Assembly (NCBI RefSeq): GCF_001748365.1
Contig: NZ_BDHH01000022.1
Coordinates: 3,023-67,022, forward strand
Reading direction: 5' to 3'
From: Fusibacter sp. 3D3
Lineage (GTDB): Bacteria > Bacillota > Clostridia > Peptostreptococcales > Acidaminobacteraceae
DNA length: 64,000 nucleotides
The position numbers and the translations under genes were made by a program. Below are positions 18,492 through 26,778 of this stretch, one piece after another (the stretch's first letter is position 1; the number at the start of each line of letters is the position of its first letter). The notes beneath the pieces are model-generated. The model ran no database searches. It was given only the letters and a program-made list of their open reading frames with translations, and had not been told where the DNA came from.

Positions 18492-19092
18492 TGAGGTTCA
18501 CCTCCTTTTCAATGCTTTTAAGGTCGGTTACAAATTGATTGACCATGTCACGTACCGAGTTGGAGGTCAATGTAGCACCTGTAACGGCGTCCGCAGAACC
18601 CCCCTCAGCGGGTTTGAAGATCACGGGAGGCTCTGTTTTAATGGACATGTTTCGAAACTGCTCTTTAAACCATGATTCGTCTATACGCCCCCCAAGTCCC
18701 GGCGTTTCAGAATGCGAAATAAAATTAATCCCAAGAATGGTATCAAATTCTGGAGAAATGGCAATGTTACCTGTAATCGTACCCCATAGCCCTCGGCCAG
18801 AAAATTGAAAAGCATAACCTTGAAGTTCTTGATCGAGCTTGTAAACATAATAGGTTCTTTCATTGAGCGTTTGAGTGGTAACATGCTCATCAAAAGTTTT
18901 TTGAATGGACAAATCTTGTGATTCAAAGGGGATATTGAATACATATAAGATCGATTTTTGGATTTGAAGGGCTTCTTGTGCTTTAATAAGATCAATGGAA
19001 CTTGCATTTATAAAAGCGAGCACAAATGTAAAGACAGCCGTTAAAACCACCATAAAGAAAACGGGATATAGAATTCTTTTTTTCTTAACCAT
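18484..19092 (-). CDS. nqrC: Na+-translocating NADH:quinone reductase subunit C
   Basis: A 202-residue FMN-bearing subunit: one N-terminal membrane helix (about 8-30) and an extracytoplasmic FMN-binding domain. The flavinylation motif is TGAT at 171-174 (DAVTGATLTSNSV), with T174 the predicted site of covalent FMN attachment by ApbE. No apbE is in the window. The domain also has SHSETPGLGGRI, a conserved NqrC/RnfG element. It lies directly between nqrB and nqrD with overlapping ends. It is shorter than the roughly 260-residue proteobacterial NqrC and nearer RnfG in size. Confidence 0.92.
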   Translation of the reverse strand: MVKKKRILYPVFFMVVLTAVFTFVLAFINASSIDLIKAQEALQIQKSILYVFNIPFESQDLSIQKTFDEHVTTQTLNERTYYVYKLDQELQGYAFQFSGRGLWGTITGNIAISPEFDTILGINFISHSETPGLGGRIDESWFKEQFRNMSIKTEPPVIFKPAEGGSADAVTGATLTSNSVRDMVNQFVTDLKSIEKEVNLNE

Positions 19093-20063
19093 TATTGCCC
19101 CTCCTTTGCAGGAAGCTTTTTACGATTTTTGATTGCGATGACAGCCTCATCTAAGATCGGTGCAAAAGTATTGCCTATCAGAATGGCAAACATAATACCG
19201 CCAGCAAATAAAGCAAATCCTCTTATGATCACAGTGATGCAGCCAATCATTAAGCCATAGATGATCCGGCCTTGAAATGTTTTTGGAGATGAAATGGGAT
19301 CGGTGGCCATGAAGACCGCCCCGAAGAGGATACCACCAGCCATAAGCCCGTATATTGGACTCGGCACTTGTTGAAAACCTGAGAAATAAAAGGCAGAATC
19401 CATTATTAAAAAACCGATGATGACACTGAAAATAGTTTCTTTAGCAGCGGCTTTTGTGTAGATGAGGTAGATGCCCATCAAGAGGATTAAAAGCGCACTG
19501 GTCTCACCGATTGAACCCGCTATATTCCCAAGTAATAGATCCTTTAGGGGTGCTGTTTCACCAGTGGCTCTATAAATCAACATGGGCGTTGATTGTGTGA
19601 TGGCGTCAATGGGCTTGCCTAAATAAGAAGTAAAGCCCCCAAAAAAGCCGTCTACTGGTTGGGTCCATTGTACGGTCATAAATTTGGGAAAATTGACGTA
19701 GATAAAAGCTCTCCCCACCAAAGCGGGATTGAATGGATTTTTACCAAAGCCGCCAAAGACCATTTTGCCAAAGAGTACGCCGAAGATAATCCCTATAATA
19801 GCGATCCAATATGGCGTTTGAGGTGGCAAGGTCATGGTGAATAAAATAGCGGTGACAAAGACTGCTTCAGTTATCTTTTGCGCTTTATTTCTAACAAAAA
19901 CCCATTCGGTTAAGCAGGCGAATAAGGTGACAACGATCAGTAATATGAGTACGCGCAAGCCGAAAAAATAGATACCTGCACATACAATGGGTAAAAGTGA
20001 ATAGACCACTTTTCTCATCATTGCTTGCTTCATAAATTTAATATTTTTGAGTGATAGCTTCAA
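19092..20063 (-). CDS. nqrB: Na+-translocating NADH:quinone reductase subunit B
   Basis: A 323-residue membrane subunit of the NqrB/RnfD family, about 10 helices. The family blocks MVFGGFGKNPFNPALVGRAF and FMATDPISSPKTFQGRIIYG are clear. The expected [ST]-x-x-T flavinylation motif appears as TQST (156-159, DAITQSTPM) in place of the common SGAT. The start is a TTG at 20063-20061, supported by GGGAGGG about 8 nt upstream; the first internal ATG (codon 11) has no ribosome site. It is the first gene of the operon: nqrA, which normally precedes it, is absent here and the next gene upstream is divergent and unrelated. Confidence 0.92.
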   Translation of the reverse strand: MKLSLKNIKFMKQAMMRKVVYSLLPIVCAGIYFFGLRVLILLIVVTLFACLTEWVFVRNKAQKITEAVFVTAILFTMTLPPQTPYWIAIIGIIFGVLFGKMVFGGFGKNPFNPALVGRAFIYVNFPKFMTVQWTQPVDGFFGGFTSYLGKPIDAITQSTPMLIYRATGETAPLKDLLLGNIAGSIGETSALLILLMGIYLIYTKAAAKETIFSVIIGFLIMDSAFYFSGFQQVPSPIYGLMAGGILFGAVFMATDPISSPKTFQGRIIYGLMIGCITVIIRGFALFAGGIMFAILIGNTFAPILDEAVIAIKNRKKLPAKEGQ

Positions 20064-20223
20064 ATGTCTTCCCTCCCTTTAAAGTTCTTTAAAGTTCTTT
20101 AGAGTATCTCATCTCTATATATATCCAAAAGTTATTGAGCTATATCTATTTTCAAAAACTTTATTATTTTTTTTTTTTAAGTTATAATTTATGAGGACCC
20201 TATTTATAATTTGGAGGCGTAAA
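20064..20223. promoter_or_regulatory. Divergent promoter region between nqr operon and membrane protein gene
   Basis: On the plus strand TATAAT at 20183-20188 is a good -10 for the rightward gene; its -35 is weak. Within the nqrB leader are two adjacent identical 10-mers, AAAGTTCTTT (20081-20090 and 20091-20100), just upstream of the nqrB ribosome site, which could be a regulator or RNA-binding site. No convincing minus-strand promoter could be fixed by eye. Confidence 0.4.
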
Positions 20224-20802
20224 TTGAGAAAAATTTATTTGTTAATATTGATGTTGCTGGGTATATTTTATTGGATAGTTGTATTAGATCATGTGAGTGG
20301 TACAGGCAAAACGGTCTCCCTTTTGATGATACTCATCTGCTTACTGATTGAAATTTTACTCATCAAGTACTTGAGAAAAGAGCCAAACGACATTCCTTTA
20401 CGCTTTCGCTTCTTAATAGATTTGCCAAGTGGTATCGAGTGGTTTATTTTTTTCTGTTTTATTATAAAAGCACTCTCTGGCAGGGGGGCGTTTTTTGAAG
20501 CTCAAATTGAGATGCAAACGCTTTTATTTATACTGACGATTTCACTTTTGGTGGTGCCAAGCGCAGTGCGGCGTAAAAAGAGCCATCGAGCCATCGAGCT
20601 TAAGAGTATATTGCCCGTTTTAGTGGGCTTTATCGCGTTGGATAGAGGTCTAACTTATCTGGAGTTACAACATTATATACCACCGTTTTATACAGCGACA
20701 ACCGTTCGTTTTGCAACGTCAAACCTGACGATGCTCATGTACGTCACTTGGATTGTAAACGTCGAATTTGTTAAAAAACAATTCTTACTTTTCAAGGATT
20801 AA
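20224..20802 (+). CDS. Small integral membrane protein of unknown function
   Basis: A 192-residue protein with about five predicted membrane helices (near residues 4-24, 32-48, 70-86, 100-118 and 140-160) and basic loops. I do not recognise a family. The frame also has an ATG at 20191, but the -10 at 20183-20188 puts the likely transcript start at or after that codon, while GGAGG (20213-20217) stands 6 nt before the TTG at 20224, so the TTG start is preferred. It is divergent from nqrB and followed by a chemoreceptor-like gene after 117 bp. Nothing shows a direct functional link to Nqr. Confidence 0.7.
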   Translation: MRKIYLLILMLLGIFYWIVVLDHVSGTGKTVSLLMILICLLIEILLIKYLRKEPNDIPLRFRFLIDLPSGIEWFIFFCFIIKALSGRGAFFEAQIEMQTLLFILTISLLVVPSAVRRKKSHRAIELKSILPVLVGFIALDRGLTYLELQHYIPPFYTATTVRFATSNLTMLMYVTWIVNVEFVKKQFLLFKD

Positions 20803-20919
20803 ATGATATAATAGAGTGATCTCATAAAGGTTAAAATGAAACTGGATAAGGGGTAGGGAGATAGCAAATAGGCACGTGAAATCCAATAAAATTTGTCTGA
20901 GGCATGGGAGGCTTAATAT

Positions 20920-21702
20920 ATGAAAATTGCAATAGTAGGTGCTGGCACTGGTGGTTCAAAACTCATCGCGTTATTTCATGAAATGGATCAAACTGAAATC
21001 ACGACGGTTGTCGATAGAAACCAGCAATCTCAAGGGGTTTTGCTTGCAAAGCGCTTGGGGATAAAATGTGTAGCCGATATGTCTCAAATTTCAACAGAAG
21101 TGGATGTGATCATAGAAGCAACTGGTAATGCAAGTGTTTTAAGTGAATTGATGGCGCAATACGGCGGGAAAAAACGCATTATTCAGTCAGACGTTGCGGC
21201 ACTTTTGATGACGGTTGTAGATCAACAAACGGAAACGACTAATAGATTGAATTATCAATTGGAACAGATCACTGAAACCAGTGATAAGCTGCACAAGGAC
21301 ATGGATTATATCGTATCTGTTACAAAAGAGCTCTTAGGCATTAATCAGCAGCTGATTAATGCGTCAGAAGAATCTAAAAAATTTATTTTACAAACGGATG
21401 AAATGATCAAGGCGGTTAATAAGATCACACAGCAGATTAAGATATTGGGACTTAATGCCAACATTGAAGCGGCAAGAGCTGGAGAACATGGAAAAGGGTT
21501 TTCAGTCGTTGCAACAGAAGTTCAAAAGATGTCAGACACCACCAGTACTTTTGCTGGACAAATTGCAGAGCTGCTTCAATCTCTTGGGCAGGAAAATGAA
21601 CGGATTACCAAAGAGGTTTTTAAACTCAACCACATTGCTTCAGAACAAGAAAAAACAACGGGTCATATGAAAGAAATTGTCAATATCTTAAAGCAGATTT
21701 AA
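20920..21702 (+). CDS. Rossmann-fold domain fused to a chemoreceptor signalling tip
   Basis: A 260-residue soluble protein of unusual build. Residues 1-100 form a nucleotide-binding Rossmann domain with GAGTGG (7-12), VVDRN after strand 2 and IIEATGN, resembling the NAD(P)-binding half of homoserine or aspartate dehydrogenases without their catalytic part. Residues about 105-258 are a coiled coil with the conserved methyl-accepting chemotaxis hairpin tip (ILGLNANIEAARAGEHGKGF, about 175-194). There is no membrane helix, HAMP or long methylation region. It could report the redox or dinucleotide state to CheA/CheW, but that is inference. The start follows GGGAGG; TATAAT at 20807-20812 is a possible -10. 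Confidence 0.85.
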   Translation: MKIAIVGAGTGGSKLIALFHEMDQTEITTVVDRNQQSQGVLLAKRLGIKCVADMSQISTEVDVIIEATGNASVLSELMAQYGGKKRIIQSDVAALLMTVVDQQTETTNRLNYQLEQITETSDKLHKDMDYIVSVTKELLGINQQLINASEESKKFILQTDEMIKAVNKITQQIKILGLNANIEAARAGEHGKGFSVVATEVQKMSDTTSTFAGQIAELLQSLGQENERITKEVFKLNHIASEQEKTTGHMKEIVNILKQI

Positions 21703-21764
21703 CGAGAAATTGTGTTAAATAGGGTAAGGCTGTTATACTCGGCTTATTCATTCGAACGCGATCA

Positions 21765-21821
21765 AAACCTAGGGATCTTTATTATAGAACGCTATATGAA
21801 GAGCGCTAGGTTTGTTTTTTT
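21765..21821 (+). terminator. Intrinsic terminator after the chemoreceptor gene
   Basis: AAACCTAG (21765-21772) pairs with CTAGGTTT (21806-21813). An inner CGCT/AGCG stem stacks directly on the 3' arm, and a run of seven T follows (21815-21821). Confidence 0.8.
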
Positions 21822-21882
21822 ACTGGCAAATAGGGTTAGAGTGTCAAATCCAATATGGTTTTTTGACGAAAGGAAGTTTGCG

Positions 21883-23115
21883 ATGCAATATCGAAAAGTA
21901 AAGGCCACCGGCGATCCAGTTTCAATATTGGGTTATGGGGGTATGCGGTTTCCAGTGACTGCAGGCAAAATTGACGAAGAAAAAGCAACGGAACTGCTTA
22001 AAAAGGCCATCGAAGCCGGTGTTAACTATATTGACACGGCTTATTTTTATCACAATGGACAGAGTGAATTGTTTTTAGGCAAGTTTCTAAGTGCCGGCTA
22101 CAGAGATCAAGTGAAGATTGCGACGAAAATGCCACCTTGGTCTGTCCATAAAAAGTCAGACTTGTCACTTATATTTGAAGACCAGATCAGAAAACTAAAA
22201 GTAGATGTGATTGACTATTATTTACTACATGCGCTCAACCGTGAAACTTGGGCGAAATTCAATGCTTTTGAGACTTTGCCTTTTTTGACAAATTTAAAGA
22301 AAGAACAAAAAATTGCACATGTGGGATTCTCTTTTCATGGAGATCGTGCACTGTTCAAAGAAGTCATTGACGCATACCCTTGGGACTTTTGTCAGATTCA
22401 ATATAATATATTGGATGAGTTGAATCAAGCGGGTAAGGAAGGCTTAGAGTACGCAGCTTCAAAGGGGGTCGCAGTATTCGTGATGGAACCTCTTAGAGGG
22501 GGCAGTCTTGTAAAAAATTTACCTCAGCAAGTGCAGGATGCGTATCAGACATTCGATGCTGAACGGTCCCCAGCAGAATGGGCTTTGAGGTGGATTTGGA
22601 ATCATCCTGGCGTGACGATGATCCTTTCGGGAATGACTGAGGATCAGCATTTGCAAGATAATTTATTATATGCTCAAAGATCGGGTATGAATGTCATGTC
22701 TCATGAGGAACTTCAGGTGGTTTCCAGTGTGAAGGCTATTTATCAAAGTTTGCAAAAAGTGCCTTGTACAGGTTGTCAGTATTGTATGCCTTGTCCTTTT
22801 GGCGTGGATATGCCTAGGTGCTTTGATCTTTATAATTCTGTATTTCTGTTAAATCAAAAAAATATGAAGGGGTTTTATTGGTTACAGCTTGGGGGCGCTA
22901 ATGGCACACCTTCTTATGCTTCTCTTTGTAAAAATTGTGGGAAATGTCTGGAGCATTGTCCGCAATCCATTGACATTCCAAAAGAGTTGCTTAAAGTTAA
23001 AGCTTATATGGAGACGCCCTTGATGAAACCTGTCATAGCGGGCACAAAAGTATTATTGAAAGCGCAAAAACTGTTCGCAAGACCAAAAAAGAACGGATCA
23101 AGGGATAGCGTATAA
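21883..23115 (+). CDS. Aldo/keto reductase with C-terminal ferredoxin domain
   Basis: A 410-residue protein with an aldo/keto reductase barrel followed by a 4Fe-4S module. The barrel shows the NYIDTAYFYHNGQSE block with the catalytic Asp and Tyr, a Lys in KIATKMP and the His in YYLLHAL. The C-terminal part has CTGCQYCMPCPFGVDMP and CKNCGKCLEHCPQSIDIP, eight cysteines suited to two 4Fe-4S clusters. Such fused reductases are common in Clostridia; substrates are mostly unknown. The frame is open back to 21712, but that part contains the upstream terminator; the ATG at 21883 follows AAAGGAAG. The next gene begins 27 bp later and may be cotranscribed. Confidence 0.92.
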   Translation: MQYRKVKATGDPVSILGYGGMRFPVTAGKIDEEKATELLKKAIEAGVNYIDTAYFYHNGQSELFLGKFLSAGYRDQVKIATKMPPWSVHKKSDLSLIFEDQIRKLKVDVIDYYLLHALNRETWAKFNAFETLPFLTNLKKEQKIAHVGFSFHGDRALFKEVIDAYPWDFCQIQYNILDELNQAGKEGLEYAASKGVAVFVMEPLRGGSLVKNLPQQVQDAYQTFDAERSPAEWALRWIWNHPGVTMILSGMTEDQHLQDNLLYAQRSGMNVMSHEELQVVSSVKAIYQSLQKVPCTGCQYCMPCPFGVDMPRCFDLYNSVFLLNQKNMKGFYWLQLGGANGTPSYASLCKNCGKCLEHCPQSIDIPKELLKVKAYMETPLMKPVIAGTKVLLKAQKLFARPKKNGSRDSV

Positions 23116-23142
23116 ACGAATATCGATAGAGGCGAGGCAAAA

Positions 23143-24102
23143 ATGGACAGCATTAAAAAAAGAATATTATTGAGTAGAGAAGCGATGCTTTTCGATTCTC
23201 CGCTATATATTTTAAAGAGTTTCATGAGCGTGATGACAGCTTACCTTTTATTTCACAATCATTCTATTATTGGGAAAGATATGATTTCTCTATTGTTTGG
23301 GATGATGCTCACGCTTGAACCCGTGACCGTGTCTGGTCTTAGAAGTGGTATTTCTCAGCTTAAAGCATCGTGGCTTGGTGGCGTGACCAGCGCAGTTGTT
23401 TTAGCCATATTTGGTGTGAACTGGATCACGATACCACTGGCGGTGGCCATAACCATTTATGTTTCACTGATTGGAAACTGGAAAGAAGTCTCCGCAGTGG
23501 CCATATTTACGGCCATTTACATGACACAATATATACAATACAATGCGAGTGGCATGCCAAGTGTTTTGTTGACGTTGAGATTGAGATTATTGGCATTGAC
23601 AGCGGGCATTATAATCGCTGTGTTTTATAACTTTGTTTTCTCTAAGTTTTTCTATAAAAAGATGCTGCATAAACGATTGACTTATGTACTTGAGAAAATG
23701 CATTACTTCCTCACGACTTATCAGAGCGTTTCTGATTTCAATACCCTAAATAGAATTAAAAATGAAGCCATGAGCCTTTTTAAAGACATTGATGTCATTT
23801 TTAGTCATACACCAGATCTTAGAATGAACGCGAATAGCCAAGTTCGGTTAATTTCAGAGCTTAAGAATTTAAATCATTATATTATTGAGATCATTTTGTA
23901 TTCGATGACGCCTCAAAATGAAAGGGTGGCTATTGATGAAGTGGTTGTTGCCTATGAAAATTTAATGAAACTGCATGAAAATTTGAGGGTAGAGGAACTA
24001 CCTGATCATATGAGTCCAGAAACACACAATGAAAGAGCTGTTTATTATAGCGCAGTATTGCTTTTGACAATTGAAAAAATAGAGAGCGTTATTAAAGCAT
24101 AA
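23143..24102 (+). CDS. FUSC/aromatic-acid-exporter-like membrane protein
   Basis: A 319-residue protein with an N-terminal membrane half of about five or six helices (residues 20-170) and a C-terminal helical cytoplasmic half. Hydrophobic layout and the repeated pattern (MISLLFGMMLTLEP, GGVTSAVVLAIFG) resemble the FUSC/ArAE_1 family of putative aromatic-acid exporters, although the match is from general pattern only. The ribosome site is weak (GAGGCGAGGC). It sits between an aldo/keto reductase and a hemerythrin gene in the same direction, with gaps of about 26 bp. Confidence 0.65.
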   Translation: MDSIKKRILLSREAMLFDSPLYILKSFMSVMTAYLLFHNHSIIGKDMISLLFGMMLTLEPVTVSGLRSGISQLKASWLGGVTSAVVLAIFGVNWITIPLAVAITIYVSLIGNWKEVSAVAIFTAIYMTQYIQYNASGMPSVLLTLRLRLLALTAGIIIAVFYNFVFSKFFYKKMLHKRLTYVLEKMHYFLTTYQSVSDFNTLNRIKNEAMSLFKDIDVIFSHTPDLRMNANSQVRLISELKNLNHYIIEIILYSMTPQNERVAIDEVVVAYENLMKLHENLRVEELPDHMSPETHNERAVYYSAVLLLTIEKIESVIKA

Positions 24103-24128
24103 CGCAAGATTGATGAGGAGGTTCTAAA

Positions 24129-24542
24129 ATGATTTGGGATGAAAGTTTAGCAGTTGGCAATGAGATTATCGATCATCAACATCAGCAGTTGTTTAGCATT
24201 GCGACTCAACTGGAGACCTTGTTTGAAGCTTATTCAGAAACAGATGATAACTATGATGAAATTATACGTATTTTGATCAAATTGCATCTGTATACGATGA
24301 AGCATTTTGAAGCGGAAGAAAAAATTTTAGAGGCAGTAGATTTTCCAGGACTTGCGATGCATAAAAAAGAGCATCAGAGATTTATTCTTTTTCTTGAACG
24401 CATAAAAGTGGAAGCCATAGAGACGGATCGTTACCAGACTTTACTGGATCTATTGGCATATGTTGTAAATTGGATTATGTCACATGTAAAAGGCACGGAT
24501 TCCGCGTATGTGCCTTATTTACCATGTGAAGTGAAGCTGTAG
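24129..24542 (+). CDS. Bacteriohemerythrin
   Basis: A 137-residue four-helix protein with a di-iron site that binds oxygen. All expected ligands are present at the family spacing: H18, H59, E63, H78, H82, H119 and D124, in DHQHQQLF, MKHFEAEEK, HKKEH and HVKGTD. It has no fused signalling domain, so it probably carries or senses O2 in the cytoplasm, which fits an anaerobe with an NADH oxidase elsewhere in the window. The start follows GAGGAGG. The stop is 2 bp from the convergent alpha-galactosidase stop. Its 3' coding end contains a strong hairpin that can terminate the opposite strand. Confidence 0.93.
   Translation: MIWDESLAVGNEIIDHQHQQLFSIATQLETLFEAYSETDDNYDEIIRILIKLHLYTMKHFEAEEKILEAVDFPGLAMHKKEHQRFILFLERIKVEAIETDRYQTLLDLLAYVVNWIMSHVKGTDSAYVPYLPCEVKL
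24490..24516 (-). terminator. Minus-strand terminator inside the hemerythrin gene
   Basis: On the minus strand AAGGCAC and GTGCCTT enclose a 13-nt loop and run into TTTT, a plausible stop signal for the alpha-galactoside operon. The stem is extended in the whole region 24481-24528 by TAAA/TTTA and CACATG/CATGTG. It is encoded by the last codons of the convergent hemerythrin gene. Confidence 0.55.
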
Positions 24543-24544
24543 AT

Positions 24545-26743
24545 TTAAAATGATTTTAGGTACCAATAACAGCTCTTAAAATCGCCTTGTGCATGTGGCA
24601 TATACAGACCATCGTATTTGAGCTGTGAGCCGTGAATATCGGAGAATGCTTCTGGTTTCGTATCCTCAAAAGAGGTGGAAACAAGTCCGTAATTGAGATT
24701 TTCATCCGCATAAGGACATTTAATCTTTTTCAAAGGCATGTTAGCGATTTTAAAAGGTCTAAATGCAAAGAGTAGGATTTCTCTTGCATCGCTGCTCAGA
24801 AAGCACCAAGCGGTAAGGGTGTTTTCAAAAGGGCTGCTGATCCGATAAAAAGAGCCGTTTTGAATCAGTTGTCGATGTGATTTATAAAGTTTTATGAATT
24901 CACTGAGCGCCGTTAAATCGTTTTCAGTAAGCGCAGTAGGATCGAGTTCCACGCCCAGATTACCGCTCATGGCGACATGTGCTCGAAAAGAAAATGGGGT
25001 TACTCTACCAGTTTGATGGTTTGGAACCGCTGAAATATGAGCCCCCATGGTGATGATAGGATAAGCGAGTGATGTGGCGTATTGGATTTTAAGGCGTGCC
25101 ACCGCATCGGTATTATCGCTGGTCCAGTTTTGTGGCATAAAGTGTAAAATTCCGAGATCAAAACGCCCTCCACCCCCTGAACAGCCTTCAAAGAGAACAG
25201 ATGGAAAAGCCGTTGTGAGCCGCTTTATTAAAGCGTAGAGGCCCAAATAGTAACGGTGTTCAACTTCGCCTTGATTGAACCTTTCAGAATAAACCTCAGT
25301 CATATTTCGATTCATATCCCACTTTACATACGATATAGGTGCTTTTTTCAAAAGTGTGGCTAAATTATCAAAAAGCATATCGCAGACCTCACTATTGGAT
25401 AAATCTAAAATCAATTGATTTCGACCTTCGGTTTGGGGCCTTGAAGGGGTTTGAAGGCAGTATTCGGGATGTGCCCTGTAGAGATGCGAATTTTTAGAAA
25501 CCATCTCTGGCTCTACCCACAGTCCGAAATTCACATGATGATTCACCGCAAATTGTGCGATGGCTTTAATCCCATTTGGCAATTTTTTTGGATTTTCAAA
25601 CCAATCGCCAAGACTTGACGTGTCATCATTGCGGTTTCCAAACCAGCCGTCATCTAAGACAAAGAGTTCAGCACCCATTTCTTCAGCGCTACAGATAAGG
25701 GCTTTAAGTTTATCTTCGTCGAAATCAAAATATGTGGCTTCCCAATTATTAATAAGCACAGGCCTTTCTAGGTAAGCAAAGCTAGGGCTTAAGACATGCT
25801 GTTTAATGAAATGATGAAAATTTTGGCTCATTTGATTTAATCCATTAGCGCTATACGTTAAGATCATTTCAGGTGATTCGAAGGATTCGTCTGGGAGTAA
25901 GACCCATGAGAAGTTAAAGGGATTAAGCCCTGAGACGACTCTGAACTGATCATAAGGGCTCACTTCAAGTTGATGTTTAAAACTGCCACTGTAGATGAGA
26001 TTGAATCCGTAGCAATCCCCGTGAAACTCAGTGGTGTTTGGATCCACTAAGGCCATAAAAGGATTCTGATGATGACCAGACGCACCTCTTTTGCTCTCAA
26101 TGGCGTGAGCCGTTTTATGAACGGATGTCCTGACGAGATCTCTTTCTCGAGCCCATGCCCCGCACAGGTGAATGAGATCGAAATTTGAGTGATGGAAGTC
26201 TATTTGACCACTGGCAAGTGCGAGGACTTTAAGGGTTTCTTGGCTTGAATTGAGGATTTTCGTTGACTTTGTGATGACATCTGTATGTGGAAAAACAGAA
26301 TAGTAGAGTTCTATCTTACAGCCTGAAATGAGATCCTTAAGGGTTAAAATCAGGGTTTCAGCTTCATCCTTTTCATGACTAAAAGAGGCGGGGAGAGTTT
26401 TTAGGGGTGCCTTAAAAGGCACGATTTCAAACCCTTCATAGATAAAATCCGTAATTTTACTGCCGTTTTCAAATTCAATTTGAACAGAGGGTGTTCTGTA
26501 ATCACTGTTGCCAAAACTTGAAAATTCCAGTGGCAGTGTATCTAAGGAGTAAGATTTGTTGTTGAAATTTGGATTTGGGGAAAAACTGTTAAAGTCCTCT
26601 GGTTTAAAACCATGAGTAATAACCGCTTTGGGGCCATAGTAGAGATGAACGGGATAGAGATTATCCCAAATCTCGAACGCATATGTGGTATGCGCTGTAT
26701 TTAAGGTGAATCTTTTTTTTGGGGCATTGTATGAGATGTTCAT
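24545..26743 (-). CDS. Alpha-galactosidase, glycoside hydrolase family 36
   Basis: A 732-residue cytoplasmic enzyme that releases galactose from alpha-galactosides such as melibiose or raffinose. The nucleophile is predicted to be D476 in YVKWDMNR and the acid/base D543 in WTSDNTDA, positions close to those of characterised Geobacillus GH36 enzymes. INNWEATYFDF and LFVLDDGWFGNRNDD are also typical. It has an N-terminal beta-sandwich, a central barrel and normal length. No signal peptide is seen. GGAGG precedes the ATG. It is the last gene of an operon with an ABC importer, which implies hydrolysis after uptake of intact oligosaccharides. Confidence 0.95.
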   Translation of the reverse strand: MNISYNAPKKRFTLNTAHTTYAFEIWDNLYPVHLYYGPKAVITHGFKPEDFNSFSPNPNFNNKSYSLDTLPLEFSSFGNSDYRTPSVQIEFENGSKITDFIYEGFEIVPFKAPLKTLPASFSHEKDEAETLILTLKDLISGCKIELYYSVFPHTDVITKSTKILNSSQETLKVLALASGQIDFHHSNFDLIHLCGAWARERDLVRTSVHKTAHAIESKRGASGHHQNPFMALVDPNTTEFHGDCYGFNLIYSGSFKHQLEVSPYDQFRVVSGLNPFNFSWVLLPDESFESPEMILTYSANGLNQMSQNFHHFIKQHVLSPSFAYLERPVLINNWEATYFDFDEDKLKALICSAEEMGAELFVLDDGWFGNRNDDTSSLGDWFENPKKLPNGIKAIAQFAVNHHVNFGLWVEPEMVSKNSHLYRAHPEYCLQTPSRPQTEGRNQLILDLSNSEVCDMLFDNLATLLKKAPISYVKWDMNRNMTEVYSERFNQGEVEHRYYLGLYALIKRLTTAFPSVLFEGCSGGGGRFDLGILHFMPQNWTSDNTDAVARLKIQYATSLAYPIITMGAHISAVPNHQTGRVTPFSFRAHVAMSGNLGVELDPTALTENDLTALSEFIKLYKSHRQLIQNGSFYRISSPFENTLTAWCFLSSDAREILLFAFRPFKIANMPLKKIKCPYADENLNYGLVSTSFEDTKPEAFSDIHGSQLKYDGLYMPHAQGDFKSCYWYLKSF

Positions 26744-26778
26744 GAAACCTCCACAGCATAAAAGTCTAAAAGTCTATA

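Noticed and set aside
16166-20063. Identification of the operon as Rnf
   Set aside because: Subunit F has the 2Fe-2S ferredoxin plus FAD/NADH domains of NqrF, and no RnfB or RnfC ferredoxins are present.
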